Shown piece after piece: positions 1 to 7,367 of a stretch of 16,078 bases of DNA (positions are counted from its first letter, which is position 1; the number at the start of each line of letters is the position of its first letter). Origin of the DNA: Ramlibacter sp. (lineage in GTDB: Bacteria > Pseudomonadota > Gammaproteobacteria > Burkholderiales > Burkholderiaceae_C); the NCBI GenBank assembly GCA_023701085.1, contig JAMPXR010000011.1, positions 1-16,078 on the forward strand. Direction: 5' to 3'. Both the position numbers and the translations under genes were made by a program. The notes below the pieces were generated by a model, which worked only from the letters and a program-made list of their open reading frames with translations, made no database searches and had not been told where the DNA came from.

Positions 1-678
1 CAGGGCACCTGGGGCGGGCTGGCCCCGAGCCAGGTCATGCAGATGCCCTACGCCTACCACAAGATCCTGAGTGATGTCCTGTTCGAGCAGCTGCGCCGCG
101 CGGAGCGCGAAGGCTACGACGCCTTCGTGCTGGGATCCTTCACCGAGCCCTGGCTGCGCGAACTGCGCTCGATCAGCGACATGCCGGTTGTCTCCACCGC
201 AGAGGCGGCCGTGCACGTCGCCTGCTCGGTGGCGCACAAGTTCGCCCTCGTCACCATGAACGTGGAGAACGAATGGTTCCAGCGCGTCAACATGCAGGCG
301 CGCTGCATGGAGGGGCGCATCAGCGGCATCTACGTCGTGCGGCCGGAGGCGACCGAGCGCGAGATCGACACCCTCTTCACCGATCCTTCAGCCTACCTGG
401 CGCGCTTCACCCAGGTCGCGCGCACCGCGATCGAACAGTGCGCCGACGCCATCATCCCCTCCGAAGGCCTGGTCGCCACGGTGGTGGCGCGCAATGGCCT
501 GAGGGAGATCGACCGGGTGCCGGTGGTCGATCCGATCGCCGCGGCGGTGCTCTACGCCGAGATGCTGGCCAAGCTGCATCGCCACACCGGCTTGACGCCC
601 GGCCGCCGCTGGCACTACGCCAAGCCGACGCCGGACGTGCTCGCCTTCATCGACGGCCAGAGCGCCGCGATCGGCTGA
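1..678 (+). CDS. Asp/Glu/hydantoin racemase-family protein, 5' truncated by window edge
   Basis: The reading frame is open from base 1 and ends with TGA at 676-678, leaving 225 residues. By comparison with the downstream paralogue, about 35-40 N-terminal residues lie outside the window, so the ATG at 37 is probably internal. The protein matches its neighbour along its length, for example at YDAFVLGSFTEPWLRELRSI and NGLREIDRVPVVDPIAAAVLYAEM, which is the Asp/Glu/hydantoin racemase fold. Family enzymes use two cysteines as a proton-transfer pair. Here the first is serine (LGSFTEP, where hydantoin racemases have a CF motif) and the second is also serine (IIPSEG). The three remaining cysteines are not at these sites. 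It may be a non-racemase enzyme or a binding protein on this fold. Its place beside a paralogue suggests tandem duplication and a possible heteromer. Family assignment is firm; function is unknown. Confidence 0.8.
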   Translation, partial: QGTWGGLAPSQVMQMPYAYHKILSDVLFEQLRRAEREGYDAFVLGSFTEPWLRELRSISDMPVVSTAEAAVHVACSVAHKFALVTMNVENEWFQRVNMQARCMEGRISGIYVVRPEATEREIDTLFTDPSAYLARFTQVARTAIEQCADAIIPSEGLVATVVARNGLREIDRVPVVDPIAAAVLYAEMLAKLHRHTGLTPGRRWHYAKPTPDVLAFIDGQSAAIG

Positions 679-722
679 AGCCCGCGCCGCCCCTTGTTCC
701 ACATTTCCGATCTGGAGGCCCC

Positions 723-1505
723 GTGAAGATCTGGTATCAGTCCACGCTCAACTTCGCCCACACCCCGAACTACGAGAAGGCGCTCGCGGCGCATTTCAGG
801 CGCGTCGCCAGTCCGGGCACCGAGGTCGTCCTCAACGGCCGCAAGACGGCCTTCGGCAGCGATCTCGGCGGGGACGACGTGTACGGCTCGCCCGTCATGT
901 ACCACGCGGTGGTGCTGCCCGCCTTCATCCGCTCCCTGCTGGCCGCCGAGCAAGCCGGCGCGGATGCGTTCGTGGTGGCATCGTTCAGCGAGCCGATCCT
1001 CGCCGAGCTGCGTTCGCTGGCGACCATGCCGGTGATCTCGATGACGGAGGCCAGCTTCATGGCGGCTGCGATGAGCGCGCCCAAGGTGGGCTTCGTCACC
1101 CTCAACAAGATGGTCGTACCCTTCATCGAAAAGTCCATTTCGTTGCACAAATGGAAGGATCGCGTCACTGGCATCCATCTGATCGAAGGCGAAGTCTCCG
1201 AGGCAGAACTCGACACCAAGTTCCCGGAGCCAGGTCCTTATCTGGATCGCCTGACCGCCGGGACACGCGAGGCGATCGCTGCCGGCGCCCAGGTTGTGAT
1301 TCCGGCAGAGGGCGTGCTGGCCGTCATGGCGGCCGAGAACGGCTTGCGCGAGGTCGACGGGGTTCCCATTATCGATGCGATCGGAACTCCCATCCTATTC
1401 GCCGAGATGGCAGTGGCGCTCAAGCGGCGCACCGGTCTGGCGCAGAGCAGGGCGGCATATCGGTTGCCAAGCGCCGACGCACGCGCGCTTCTCGCGAGTT
1501 ACTGA
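723..1505 (+). CDS. Asp/Glu/hydantoin racemase-family protein, cysteine-free paralogue
   Basis: This is a 260-residue protein starting at GTG 723, chosen because GGAGG lies at 714-718 and because the resulting N-terminus (MKIWYQSTLNFAHTP) is a typical first beta strand of this fold. It begins 44 bp after the stop of its paralogue, so the two are probably co-transcribed. The fold matches Asp/Glu/hydantoin racemases, which act on amino acids, hydantoins or maleate-type acids through two cysteines. Those positions are S87 (VVASFSEP) and A195 (VIPAEG), and the whole protein contains no cysteine. Glu196 and the NGLRE stretch near 206-210 are shared with the upstream paralogue and could be part of a different active site. 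Classical two-cysteine racemisation is therefore very unlikely. A lyase, isomerase or non-catalytic role is possible. The gene ends in a hairpin facing the convergent operon. Confidence 0.82.
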   Translation: MKIWYQSTLNFAHTPNYEKALAAHFRRVASPGTEVVLNGRKTAFGSDLGGDDVYGSPVMYHAVVLPAFIRSLLAAEQAGADAFVVASFSEPILAELRSLATMPVISMTEASFMAAAMSAPKVGFVTLNKMVVPFIEKSISLHKWKDRVTGIHLIEGEVSEAELDTKFPEPGPYLDRLTAGTREAIAAGAQVVIPAEGVLAVMAAENGLREVDGVPIIDAIGTPILFAEMAVALKRRTGLAQSRAAYRLPSADARALLASY

Positions 1506-1525
1506 CGCGCGGACCTGCGCGCGTC
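1504..1525. terminator. Hairpin between convergent genes
   Basis: An 8-bp perfect GC-rich stem, GACGCGCG at 1504-1511 with CGCGCGTC at 1518-1525, has a 6-nt loop. It overlaps the stop codon of the + strand gene and lies 8 bp before the end of the convergent - strand operon. The location fits a bidirectional terminator or 3'-end stabiliser. Neither side has a T tract, so intrinsic termination would be weak; this part is inference. Confidence 0.45.
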
Positions 1526-1533
1526 CTCCCACA

Positions 1534-2727
1534 TTAATCGAGGCCGGCCACAGACCGCCACGGGCCGAGGCGGTCGAGCACCTTGGCACGGCGCGACAGC
1601 CACCAAGCGAAGCACTCGGGCCAGCGGGCGAAACGCTCGTCGGGTGACATGTCCACGTCGAGCGCGATGCCCGCGTTGAGCGCCCAATTCGGGTCCTGCA
1701 GCGCCTGGCGGCCGATGGCGATCAGATCGGCTTGGCCAGTCTGCAGCGCCTGTTCTGCCTGCCATGGGTCCACGATCAGTCCGACCGCGATGGTCGCGAT
1801 GCCAGCGTCATTGCGCACGCGTTCGGCGTAAGGAAGTTGGAAGCCGTACCTGCGTGGCACGGTGGAGGCGGTGGCTGAGCCAGCGATGCCGCCGGAGGAA
1901 CAATCGACCAAGTCGACGCCGCACGCCTTCATCTTGCGCGCCAGCGCCACGGAATCGTCGAGGCTCCAGCCACCCTCGAGGTCATCGACGCTCGAGATCC
2001 GCACCGACAGCGGCAGCGACGCCGGCCACCGCTCTCGCACCGCCTCGATCACCTCCAGCGGAAGCCGCATCCGGTTGGCGGCGCTGCCGCCGTAGGCATC
2101 GGTGCGCTGGTTGGTGTGCGGCGACAGGAAGGTGTGCAGCAGGTAGCCGTGCGCGGCGTGGATTTCGAGCAGCTGGAAGCCGGCGTGCAGGGCACGCTGC
2201 GCGGCTGAGGCGAAGTCGCGGCGCAGGCGGGCGATGTCGTCCAGCGTCATCTCGCGCGGCACCGCCCAACCCGCCGCGGCGGGCAGCGGGCTCGGCGCCA
2301 GCGTCTGCCACGGCCGCTCGCCGCGCGCGAGGTCGCTGGCGCCAATGGGGCCGGCGCCGTGGTACGGCCGCTGTCCACTGCCCTTGCGGCCGGCATGGCC
2401 GATCTGGATGCCGGGGACGGCGCCCTGGTCGCACAGGAAAGCGGCCACGCGCGCCAGGGGCGCCACCTGCCGGTCGTCCCAGAGTCCCAGGTCGCCGTGG
2501 GTGGCTCGGCCGTCGGGCTGCACGGCCGTGGCCTCCGCGATCACGAGCCCCGCGCCGCCGGTGGCGAAGCGGCCGAGGTGCATCAGATGGAAGTCGCCCG
2601 CCAAGCCTTCTTGCGCCGCGTACATGCACATGGGCGAAATGACGACGCGGTTGCGCAGCGTGATCTCGCGCACGGAGATCGGCTGCAACAGCAGCGGGGT
2701 GGCACGGTTCTCGGCGGTCGGGGTCAT
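1534..2727 (-). CDS. NADH:flavin oxidoreductase, Old Yellow Enzyme family (YqjM/XenA type)
   Basis: This 397-residue FMN enzyme is predicted to reduce activated C=C bonds (enones, enals or enoyl-type substrates) with NAD(P)H in the cytoplasm. It shows the thermophilic-like OYE signature: SPMCMY at 32-37, with Cys34 equivalent to the redox-tuning cysteine of YqjM and Tyr36; Gln108 in IQIGHAGRKG; the substrate-anchoring pair His190/His193 with Tyr195 in EIHAAHGYLLHTFLSPH; RTDAYGG at 208-214; and an FMN-phosphate loop IGRQALQDPNW near 338-348. The ATG at 2725-2727 was chosen because homology starts just after it and upstream sequence in the frame is the end of the SDR gene. It is the last gene of the - strand operon, 19 bp after the SDR stop, with only a weak GAGAA as ribosome site. 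Its place behind a transporter suggests a catabolic rather than stress role. Family assignment is firm; substrate is unknown. Confidence 0.9.
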   Translation of the reverse strand: MTPTAENRATPLLLQPISVREITLRNRVVISPMCMYAAQEGLAGDFHLMHLGRFATGGAGLVIAEATAVQPDGRATHGDLGLWDDRQVAPLARVAAFLCDQGAVPGIQIGHAGRKGSGQRPYHGAGPIGASDLARGERPWQTLAPSPLPAAAGWAVPREMTLDDIARLRRDFASAAQRALHAGFQLLEIHAAHGYLLHTFLSPHTNQRTDAYGGSAANRMRLPLEVIEAVRERWPASLPLSVRISSVDDLEGGWSLDDSVALARKMKACGVDLVDCSSGGIAGSATASTVPRRYGFQLPYAERVRNDAGIATIAVGLIVDPWQAEQALQTGQADLIAIGRQALQDPNWALNAGIALDVDMSPDERFARWPECFAWWLSRRAKVLDRLGPWRSVAGLD

Positions 2728-2746
2728 GGTGGGTGTGTATGGGTTC

Positions 2747-3544
2747 TCAGATGCAGCGGCCGCCGTCCACCTCCAGGCAGACGCCGGTGAGGAAACTGGC
2801 TTCGTCCGAAGCGAGGAACAGTGCCGCGTTGGCCATGTCCTGCACGTCGCACAGCCGCCCCAGGGGAATGTTCGCAGCGAAGGCAGCGCGCACCCTGGCC
2901 TGCTCGCCCTCATCGCCATAGGCGCTCAGCGCCGACGCGAGCAACGGGGTGTTGGCGGCCACGGGCGACAGGCAGCAGACCCGGATGCGCTGCGGCGCCA
3001 GCTCCAGTGCCAGCGCCTTGGCGGCCACGATAGCCGCGCCCTTGGAGGCGCAGTACCATGCGATGTCGGGTCGCGGCCGGATCGCCGATGTGGAGGCGGT
3101 GCAGAGGATCACGCCGCCGCGCGCGCGCATCGCCGGAACTGCCTTCACCGCGCACCAATAGAGCGACTTCATGTTGACGTCGAACAGGTGGTCGTATTCC
3201 TGCTCGGAGACCGTGTCGCACGGCACGTAGCGCTGGGCGATGCCGGCGTTGTTGACGAAGACGTCGAGCTGGTCGAAGGCGTCCACCGTGAACTCGACTA
3301 GCCGCTGCATAGTGTCGCCGTTAGCGACATCGACCTGGCAGGCGCGCGCCGCGAGGCCTTCGGCGCGCAGGCGCGCGGCCACGGCCTCTGCGTTGGCGCC
3401 GTGCAGGTCGGCCACGACCACGCGGGCGCCCTCCCGGGCGAACCGGGCGGCGATCGCCTCGCCGAAGCCGGAGGCGCCGCCGGTCACGACGGCCACCTTG
3501 CCTGCCAGCCGCCCGCTGGCGGCCACCGGATTGGAATCATTCAT
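2747..3544 (-). CDS. SDR-family NAD(P)-dependent oxidoreductase
   Basis: This is a 265-residue classical short-chain dehydrogenase/reductase, the usual length. It has the cofactor loop TGGASGFG at 21-28 and an acidic residue at the end of beta-2 (VVADLHG, Asp46), which favours NAD(H). NNAG lies at 98-101, and the catalytic triad is Ser151, Tyr164 and Lys168 (YCASK). The C-terminus has the typical FLTGVCLEVDGG segment. The start ATG at 3542-3544 is preceded by a GGGAGAG ribosome site. It lies 25 bp downstream of the LivF gene and 19 bp upstream of the ene-reductase, so it is the sixth gene of the transporter operon. It probably oxidises a secondary alcohol or reduces a ketone in the catabolic route. 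Homologues are often labelled 3-oxoacyl-ACP reductase or glucose dehydrogenase; neither label is supported specifically here. Confidence 0.88.
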   Translation of the reverse strand: MNDSNPVAASGRLAGKVAVVTGGASGFGEAIAARFAREGARVVVADLHGANAEAVAARLRAEGLAARACQVDVANGDTMQRLVEFTVDAFDQLDVFVNNAGIAQRYVPCDTVSEQEYDHLFDVNMKSLYWCAVKAVPAMRARGGVILCTASTSAIRPRPDIAWYCASKGAAIVAAKALALELAPQRIRVCCLSPVAANTPLLASALSAYGDEGEQARVRAAFAANIPLGRLCDVQDMANAALFLASDEASFLTGVCLEVDGGRCI

Positions 3545-3569
3545 CTGCTCTCCCGCTTGTCGGACAGGC

Positions 3570-4280
3570 TCACGCCACTTCCAGCCAGTTGCGGCGGACC
3601 GTCGAGTCCTGGCGCAGTTGCTGCGGCGTGCCTTCGAATACGATCCGGCCGCGGCCCATGATCAGGCAGCGGTGCGCCACCTGCAGCGCGATCGTCATCT
3701 TCTGCTCCACCAGGATGATCGACACGCCCCGCCGGTTGATGTCAAGCATCACGTCCACCAGTTGCCGCACAATCTGGGGCGCCAGTCCTTCGGTCGGCTC
3801 GTCGATCATCAGCACCTTGGGGTTGCCCAGCAGCGACCGGCACAGCGTGAGCATCTGCTGCTCGCCACCCGAGAGGTTGCCGGCCTTGGTGGCGCAGCGT
3901 TCGCCCAGGCGCGGAAAGAAGGCCAGCATCTGCGCTACCGTCCATGCGGGCCGCCCCTGGGCGGCCGGTTGCCGGCCGATGTCCAGGTTTTCTTGCACCG
4001 TGAGGTTGGGGAAGATCAGCCGTTCTTCGGGCACGTAGCTCAGGCCCGCCTTGGCGATGCGGTGCGATGGTTCGCCCCGCAGCTCGCGCCCTTCCAGGCG
4101 CACCGACCCCGCGGTGGGAGGCACCAGCCCGATCAGGGACTTCAGCATCGTCGATCGGCCCGAGCCGTTTCGTCCGAGCACGCTGACGATCTCGCCGGCA
4201 TCCACCCGCAGGTTCACGCCGGTGAGGACGTGGCTCTTGTCGTAGTGCGCGTGCAGGTCCTTGACCTCGAAAAAGCTCAT
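3570..4280 (-). CDS. livF: Branched-chain-amino-acid-type ABC transporter ATPase, LivF family
   Basis: This 236-residue ATPase is of the high-affinity Liv (HAAT) type and pairs with LivG to power import through LivH and LivM at the inner membrane. The start ATG at 4278-4280 follows a very strong GGGGGAGGTGA site; a longer upstream frame exists but lacks homology. ABC motifs are in order: Walker A GRNGSGRST at 36-44, signature NLSGGE at 135-140, Walker B VLMIDEPTEG at 156-165 with Glu161, and the LivF-typical VEQ instead of an H-loop histidine at 191-193. The invariant Walker A lysine is Arg42 (codon CGA at 4155-4157), which usually abolishes or strongly lowers ATP hydrolysis at that site. Everything else is intact, so the gene does not look decayed. 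The substrate need not be leucine; catabolic clusters in this group use Liv-type systems for many organic acids. Confidence 0.9.
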   Translation of the reverse strand: MSFFEVKDLHAHYDKSHVLTGVNLRVDAGEIVSVLGRNGSGRSTMLKSLIGLVPPTAGSVRLEGRELRGEPSHRIAKAGLSYVPEERLIFPNLTVQENLDIGRQPAAQGRPAWTVAQMLAFFPRLGERCATKAGNLSGGEQQMLTLCRSLLGNPKVLMIDEPTEGLAPQIVRQLVDVMLDINRRGVSIILVEQKMTIALQVAHRCLIMGRGRIVFEGTPQQLRQDSTVRRNWLEVA

Positions 4281-4301
4281 TGGATCACCTCCCCCAGGCT
4301 G
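4281..4301 (-). repeat. Copy 1 of duplicated start-junction sequence (before livF)
   Basis: The 21 bases next to the livF start match the 21 bases next to the livG start (5121-5141) at 19 positions. Both contain the strong GGGGGAGG ribosome site. In one frame this copy reads SLGEVIQ followed by a TGA that overlaps the livF ATG, echoing the SLGEAIQ-stop end of LivM. Confidence 0.6.
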
Positions 4302-4322
4302 CGCACTGCGTGCTCCGCCTCC

Positions 4323-4340
4323 CCCTTCGAAAGCGAAGGG
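4323..4340. other. Intergenic hairpin in livG-livF spacer
   Basis: A 7-bp perfect stem, CCCTTCG at 4323-4329 with CGAAGGG at 4334-4340, has an AAAG loop. It lies in the 90-bp untranslated gap between livG and livF. There is no T tract after it on the - strand, so a stabilising, processing or attenuating role is more likely than full termination. Confidence 0.5.
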
Positions 4341-4343
4341 AGC

Positions 4344-4367
4344 CCGCACCTTCGGGCGGCCGTGCGG
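4344..4367. other. Second hairpin just after livG stop
   Basis: A 6-bp perfect stem, CCGCAC at 4344-4349 with GTGCGG at 4362-4367, has a 12-nt GC-rich loop. It begins three bases after the livG stop codon and forms a tandem pair with the hairpin at 4323-4340. The pair could be part of a dispersed intergenic repeat. Confidence 0.4.
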
Positions 4368-4370
4368 CGC

Positions 4371-5120
4371 TCATGAATGCGCCTCGCCGAGGTAGGCCTC
4401 CTGCACCAGCGCGTTGTCGCGGATGGACTGCGGGTCGCCGGTGGCGATGATCTGGCCGTAGACCAGGACGGAGATCCGGTCTGCCAGCGAGAACACCACC
4501 TCCATGTCGTGCTCGATGACCATCAGGGTCTTGCCTTGCGTGACGCCACGCACGAGTTCCACGATGTACCTGGACTCGTCGTTCGACATGCCGGCGGTGG
4601 GCTCGTCCAGCAGGATGAGGTCGCCACCCGGCCCCAGCGCCATGGCGATTTCCAGCGCGCGCTGTTCGGAATAGGTGAGGTCGCCGGCCAGCTTGTGCCG
4701 CGCCGACTGCAGCCGGCACAGTCCGAGCAGTTCCTCGGCGTCGCGGTTCACGGCACGCGCGCGGTGCGCCAGCCGGAACAGCCCGAAGCGATCCCCGTGC
4801 CTGGCCATCGCGCTGATGCGCAGGTTCTCGAACACCGTCATGCGGGGGAAGATGCTCGTGATCTGGAACGATCGGCAAAGGCCCTTGCGGTTGATCTCGT
4901 GCGGCGGCAGCCCGGAGATCTCGTGGCCGTTCAGCTGGATGCTGCCCGAACTGGGCTGCAGCAGGCCCGTGACCAGGTGGAACAGCGTCGACTTGCCCGC
5001 TCCGTTGGGGCCGATGATCGCGTGTCGCTCACCTGGCGTGACCTCGAGGTCCAGACCGCGGATGATGTCGGTGCCGCCGAAGTTCTTGCGCAGGCCGCGC
5101 ACGGAAATGCGGCCGCTCAC
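4371..5120 (-). CDS. livG: Branched-chain-amino-acid-type ABC transporter ATPase, LivG family
   Basis: This 249-residue partner ATPase of LivF starts at GTG 5118-5120. The GTG was chosen because it sits after a GGGGGAGG site and overlaps the livM stop in a GTGA junction, implying translational coupling. Motifs are Walker A GPNGAGKST at 37-45 (intact lysine), Q-loop RSFQITSIFP near 83-92, signature LTYSEQR at 148-154, Walker B LILLDEPTAG at 168-177 and H-loop His204 in VIEHDM. LivG proteins normally keep the second glycine of the signature (L-x-Y-G-x-Q-R); here it is Ser151 (codon TCC at 4668-4670). In the LivF-LivG dimer this signature faces the LivF Walker A, which is itself altered. An open frame runs through 4371-6338, but beyond 5120 it is only a shifted reading of livM. 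Confidence 0.9.
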   Translation of the reverse strand: MSGRISVRGLRKNFGGTDIIRGLDLEVTPGERHAIIGPNGAGKSTLFHLVTGLLQPSSGSIQLNGHEISGLPPHEINRKGLCRSFQITSIFPRMTVFENLRISAMARHGDRFGLFRLAHRARAVNRDAEELLGLCRLQSARHKLAGDLTYSEQRALEIAMALGPGGDLILLDEPTAGMSNDESRYIVELVRGVTQGKTLMVIEHDMEVVFSLADRISVLVYGQIIATGDPQSIRDNALVQEAYLGEAHS

Positions 5121-6400
5121 TGGATCGCCTCCCCCAGACTGGCCGGCTGCGCGGTTTGCGCCTCCGGCAGCGGCGCGACCGCAATGCGCGGGCGCCGCGG
5201 TCGGTTGCCATGGGCCAGCCAGGCGGCCGCCAGCAGGAAAGCCAGCATGGGCACCAGCCAGGTGGCCCAGTGGTCTGGGCTCCACCGGCTGCCGAAGATG
5301 CTCACGGCTTCCCAGGCACCGGTGCGAAGGCGCTGCGCCTGGTAGTCGCGCGACAGGATGGCGCCAGCCAGTTCGCAGAGGAACACCGTGGAGGCGGCGA
5401 TCACCGCGGCCGAAGTGAACGACGCCACGCGCCGTGCCGGCGTCGGACCTTCGCCGCGCAGCAACTGGCGCGATTGCGTGGCGACGAATTCCACCAGGCC
5501 GGCCGGCGCGTACATCATCACCACGACGAAGATCAGTCCCTGGTACAGCAGCCACAGGCGCGTGAGGTCTGACACCGCGAATCCGAACAGCGTCATCGCC
5601 GCGGCGCCGATCGCCGGGCCGACGAAGGTGCCTATTCCGCCGATGTAGCTGAACAGAACCACGTTGGCGGAATAGCTCATGCTGAACAGCAGGTAATTGG
5701 CGCTCTCGTTCGTCAGCGCCAGCAGTCCGCCCGCGATGCCGGCGAACATGCAGGAGACGGCGAACACCACGATCTTGGCGCGGTGCACGTTGAAGCCGAG
5801 AAAGGCCACGCGCCGCTCGTTCTCGCGCAATGCGACGGTCAGCCGGCCGAAGCTCGTCCTGGTGTACAGGAACATCAGGATCCCGGCGATGAGCACCCAG
5901 GCGAGCACCAGGTAGTAGACCTCCCGTTCGGAACCGAAGCCGATGCCGGCCCAGGGCTGGCGCATGGACGAAATGCCCGACTCGCCGCCGAAGATGCGCT
6001 GCATGTTGGGCGCCATGGCATGCAGGAGTTCCGCGATGGCGAGCGTCACCATGGAGAAATAGACGCCGCTGCGCAGCGTGGCGAAGAATCCGGCCGCAGC
6101 GCCCACCACCAGTCCGGCCACCCCCCCGACCAGGGGCAGCAGCGGCGTCGGCAGGCCGAGTGCCCCGGCATCGATGGCCCGCATGGCATGCACCGTGGCG
6201 AAGCAGCCGATGGCGAAGTAGGCGCCGTGGCCGAACGACAGCATGCCGGCCTGTCCCATCAGCAGGCTGAACGCGAGCGCGAACAGGGCTGCGATCAGCA
6301 TCGTCGACAGGGCGCCCACCCAGTGGGCCGGCAGCCACACCGGAACGGCCAGCAGCAGCACCAGCGCGCCGGCGAGGACCCAGGCGAGGTTCGTTTTCAT
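5117..6400 (-). CDS. livM: ABC transporter permease, LivM family, with C-terminal extension
   Basis: This 427-residue inner-membrane permease forms the translocation path with LivH. The N-terminus has hydrophobic segments from about residue 5, followed by the LivM hallmark LLMGQAGMLSFGHGAYFAIG at 46-65. The cytoplasmic coupling loop LRENERRVAFLGFNVHRAKI lies at 191-210, and GGIGTFVGPAIGA at 254-266. The conserved family core ends near YAPAGLVE at 297-304. About 120 further residues follow, with two more hydrophobic stretches near 328-348 and 378-396, so the protein is roughly 100 residues longer than a typical LivM. The ATG at 6398-6400 is 7 bp after the livH stop and has only a weak ribosome site, suggesting coupling to livH translation. 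The stop overlaps the livG start. Confidence 0.9.
   Translation of the reverse strand: MKTNLAWVLAGALVLLLAVPVWLPAHWVGALSTMLIAALFALAFSLLMGQAGMLSFGHGAYFAIGCFATVHAMRAIDAGALGLPTPLLPLVGGVAGLVVGAAAGFFATLRSGVYFSMVTLAIAELLHAMAPNMQRIFGGESGISSMRQPWAGIGFGSEREVYYLVLAWVLIAGILMFLYTRTSFGRLTVALRENERRVAFLGFNVHRAKIVVFAVSCMFAGIAGGLLALTNESANYLLFSMSYSANVVLFSYIGGIGTFVGPAIGAAAMTLFGFAVSDLTRLWLLYQGLIFVVVMMYAPAGLVEFVATQSRQLLRGEGPTPARRVASFTSAAVIAASTVFLCELAGAILSRDYQAQRLRTGAWEAVSIFGSRWSPDHWATWLVPMLAFLLAAAWLAHGNRPRRPRIAVAPLPEAQTAQPASLGEAIQ
5121..5141 (-). repeat. Copy 2 of duplicated start-junction sequence (before livG)
   Basis: This stretch encodes the last residues of LivM (SLGEAIQ) and supplies the livG ribosome site. 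It matches the sequence before livF at 4281-4301 at 19 of 21 positions. Confidence 0.6.
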
Positions 6401-6407
6401 GGTCTGC

Positions 6408-7349
6408 TCAGTTGCGTTCGCCCAGGAGTCCGGCGGGTCGGATCAGCAGCACGACCAGCATCAGCAACACCGGAATCGCCCCCGAATAGGTGGACAACTT
6501 GTTGGTCATGAGATCGCCCAGCGCACTCGCCTGGTCGCGCAGGCCGACCAGGCCCATGACGTCGGCCACCGAGAAGTCCAGGCCGACGGCGAACGAGGTC
6601 AGCAGCCCGATGCTCAGGGACGCGATCAACGCACCTTCGAGGGAACCGAGCCCGCCCACCACCACCACAACGAACACGATCACGCCCAGTTCGAGCGCCA
6701 TGTTCGGGTTGGTCGTCAGCAGGGCGCCGCCGACGGCACCCGCCAGGCCTGCCATCCACGCGCCCAGGCCGAACACCCCCATGAAGACCGCCGGTACGTT
6801 GTGCCCGAGCACGCCCACCATGCCCGGCAGCCTGACCGCCGCGCGCACTACGATCCCGACGCGGGTGTATCGCAGCAGGTAGAACAGGATCGCGAACATC
6901 AGCAGGGCGGTGAGGCCGACGAAGATGCGATAGAACTGGTACTCAGTGCTGAAGAGGGTGAAGACCGGGAATTGCAGTGCGGGCGGCGGCCGGTAGTTCA
7001 CCGCGTAATTGCCATACAGCATCTTCATCAGCTCTTCGAAGACGAAGGCGAGGCCGAAGGTCAGGAGCAGTTCGTGGGCATGGCCGTGGCGATGGACGCG
7101 CCGCAGCATGTACTTCTCGACGCCGACGCCGATGGCCGCCACGGCCAGCGGCGCCAGCAGGAGTGCCCACCAGAAGCCCAGCACGCCGCTGAGCGAGTAG
7201 GCCAGGTACGCCCCCAGCATGTAGAAGGAAGCGTGGGCGAAATTGATGACGCCCATCATCCCGAAGATGAGCGTCAGCCCCGCCGACACGGCGAACAGAA
7301 GCAGACCGTAGATCGCGCCGTTCAGGACGGAGACGCTGAAGAATTCCAT
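6408..7349 (-). CDS. livH: ABC transporter permease, LivH family
   Basis: This 313-residue inner-membrane permease is strongly hydrophobic throughout. It carries the LivH hallmark IFGMMGVINFAHASFYMLGAY at about 28-48, the coupling-loop region near RYTRVGIVVRAAVRLPGMVGVLG, and a Gly-rich VVVVVGGLGSLEGALIASL segment before the last helices. The ATG at 7347-7349 was selected because GAGG lies 8 bases upstream and the resulting N-terminus matches the family; the frame extends further upstream as Arg/Pro-rich sequence with no membrane character. It is the second gene of the operon, 73 bp after the binding-protein gene, with a hairpin between them. It pairs with LivM. The imported compound cannot be read from the permease. 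Confidence 0.9.
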   Translation of the reverse strand: MEFFSVSVLNGAIYGLLLFAVSAGLTLIFGMMGVINFAHASFYMLGAYLAYSLSGVLGFWWALLLAPLAVAAIGVGVEKYMLRRVHRHGHAHELLLTFGLAFVFEELMKMLYGNYAVNYRPPPALQFPVFTLFSTEYQFYRIFVGLTALLMFAILFYLLRYTRVGIVVRAAVRLPGMVGVLGHNVPAVFMGVFGLGAWMAGLAGAVGGALLTTNPNMALELGVIVFVVVVVGGLGSLEGALIASLSIGLLTSFAVGLDFSVADVMGLVGLRDQASALGDLMTNKLSTYSGAIPVLLMLVVLLIRPAGLLGERN

Positions 7350-7367
7350 GCGAAACCTCGCGGGGGC

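Noticed and set aside
1764..2642. Long + strand open frame with Arg/Pro/Ala-rich translation
   Set aside because: It lies antisense to the ene-reductase gene, has low-complexity composition and no domain; an artefact of high GC content.
5121..6338. Upstream extension of the livG frame
   Set aside because: It is a frame-shifted reading of livM and is Arg-rich, without membrane or ATPase features; the GTG at 5118-5120 with its ribosome site is the real start.
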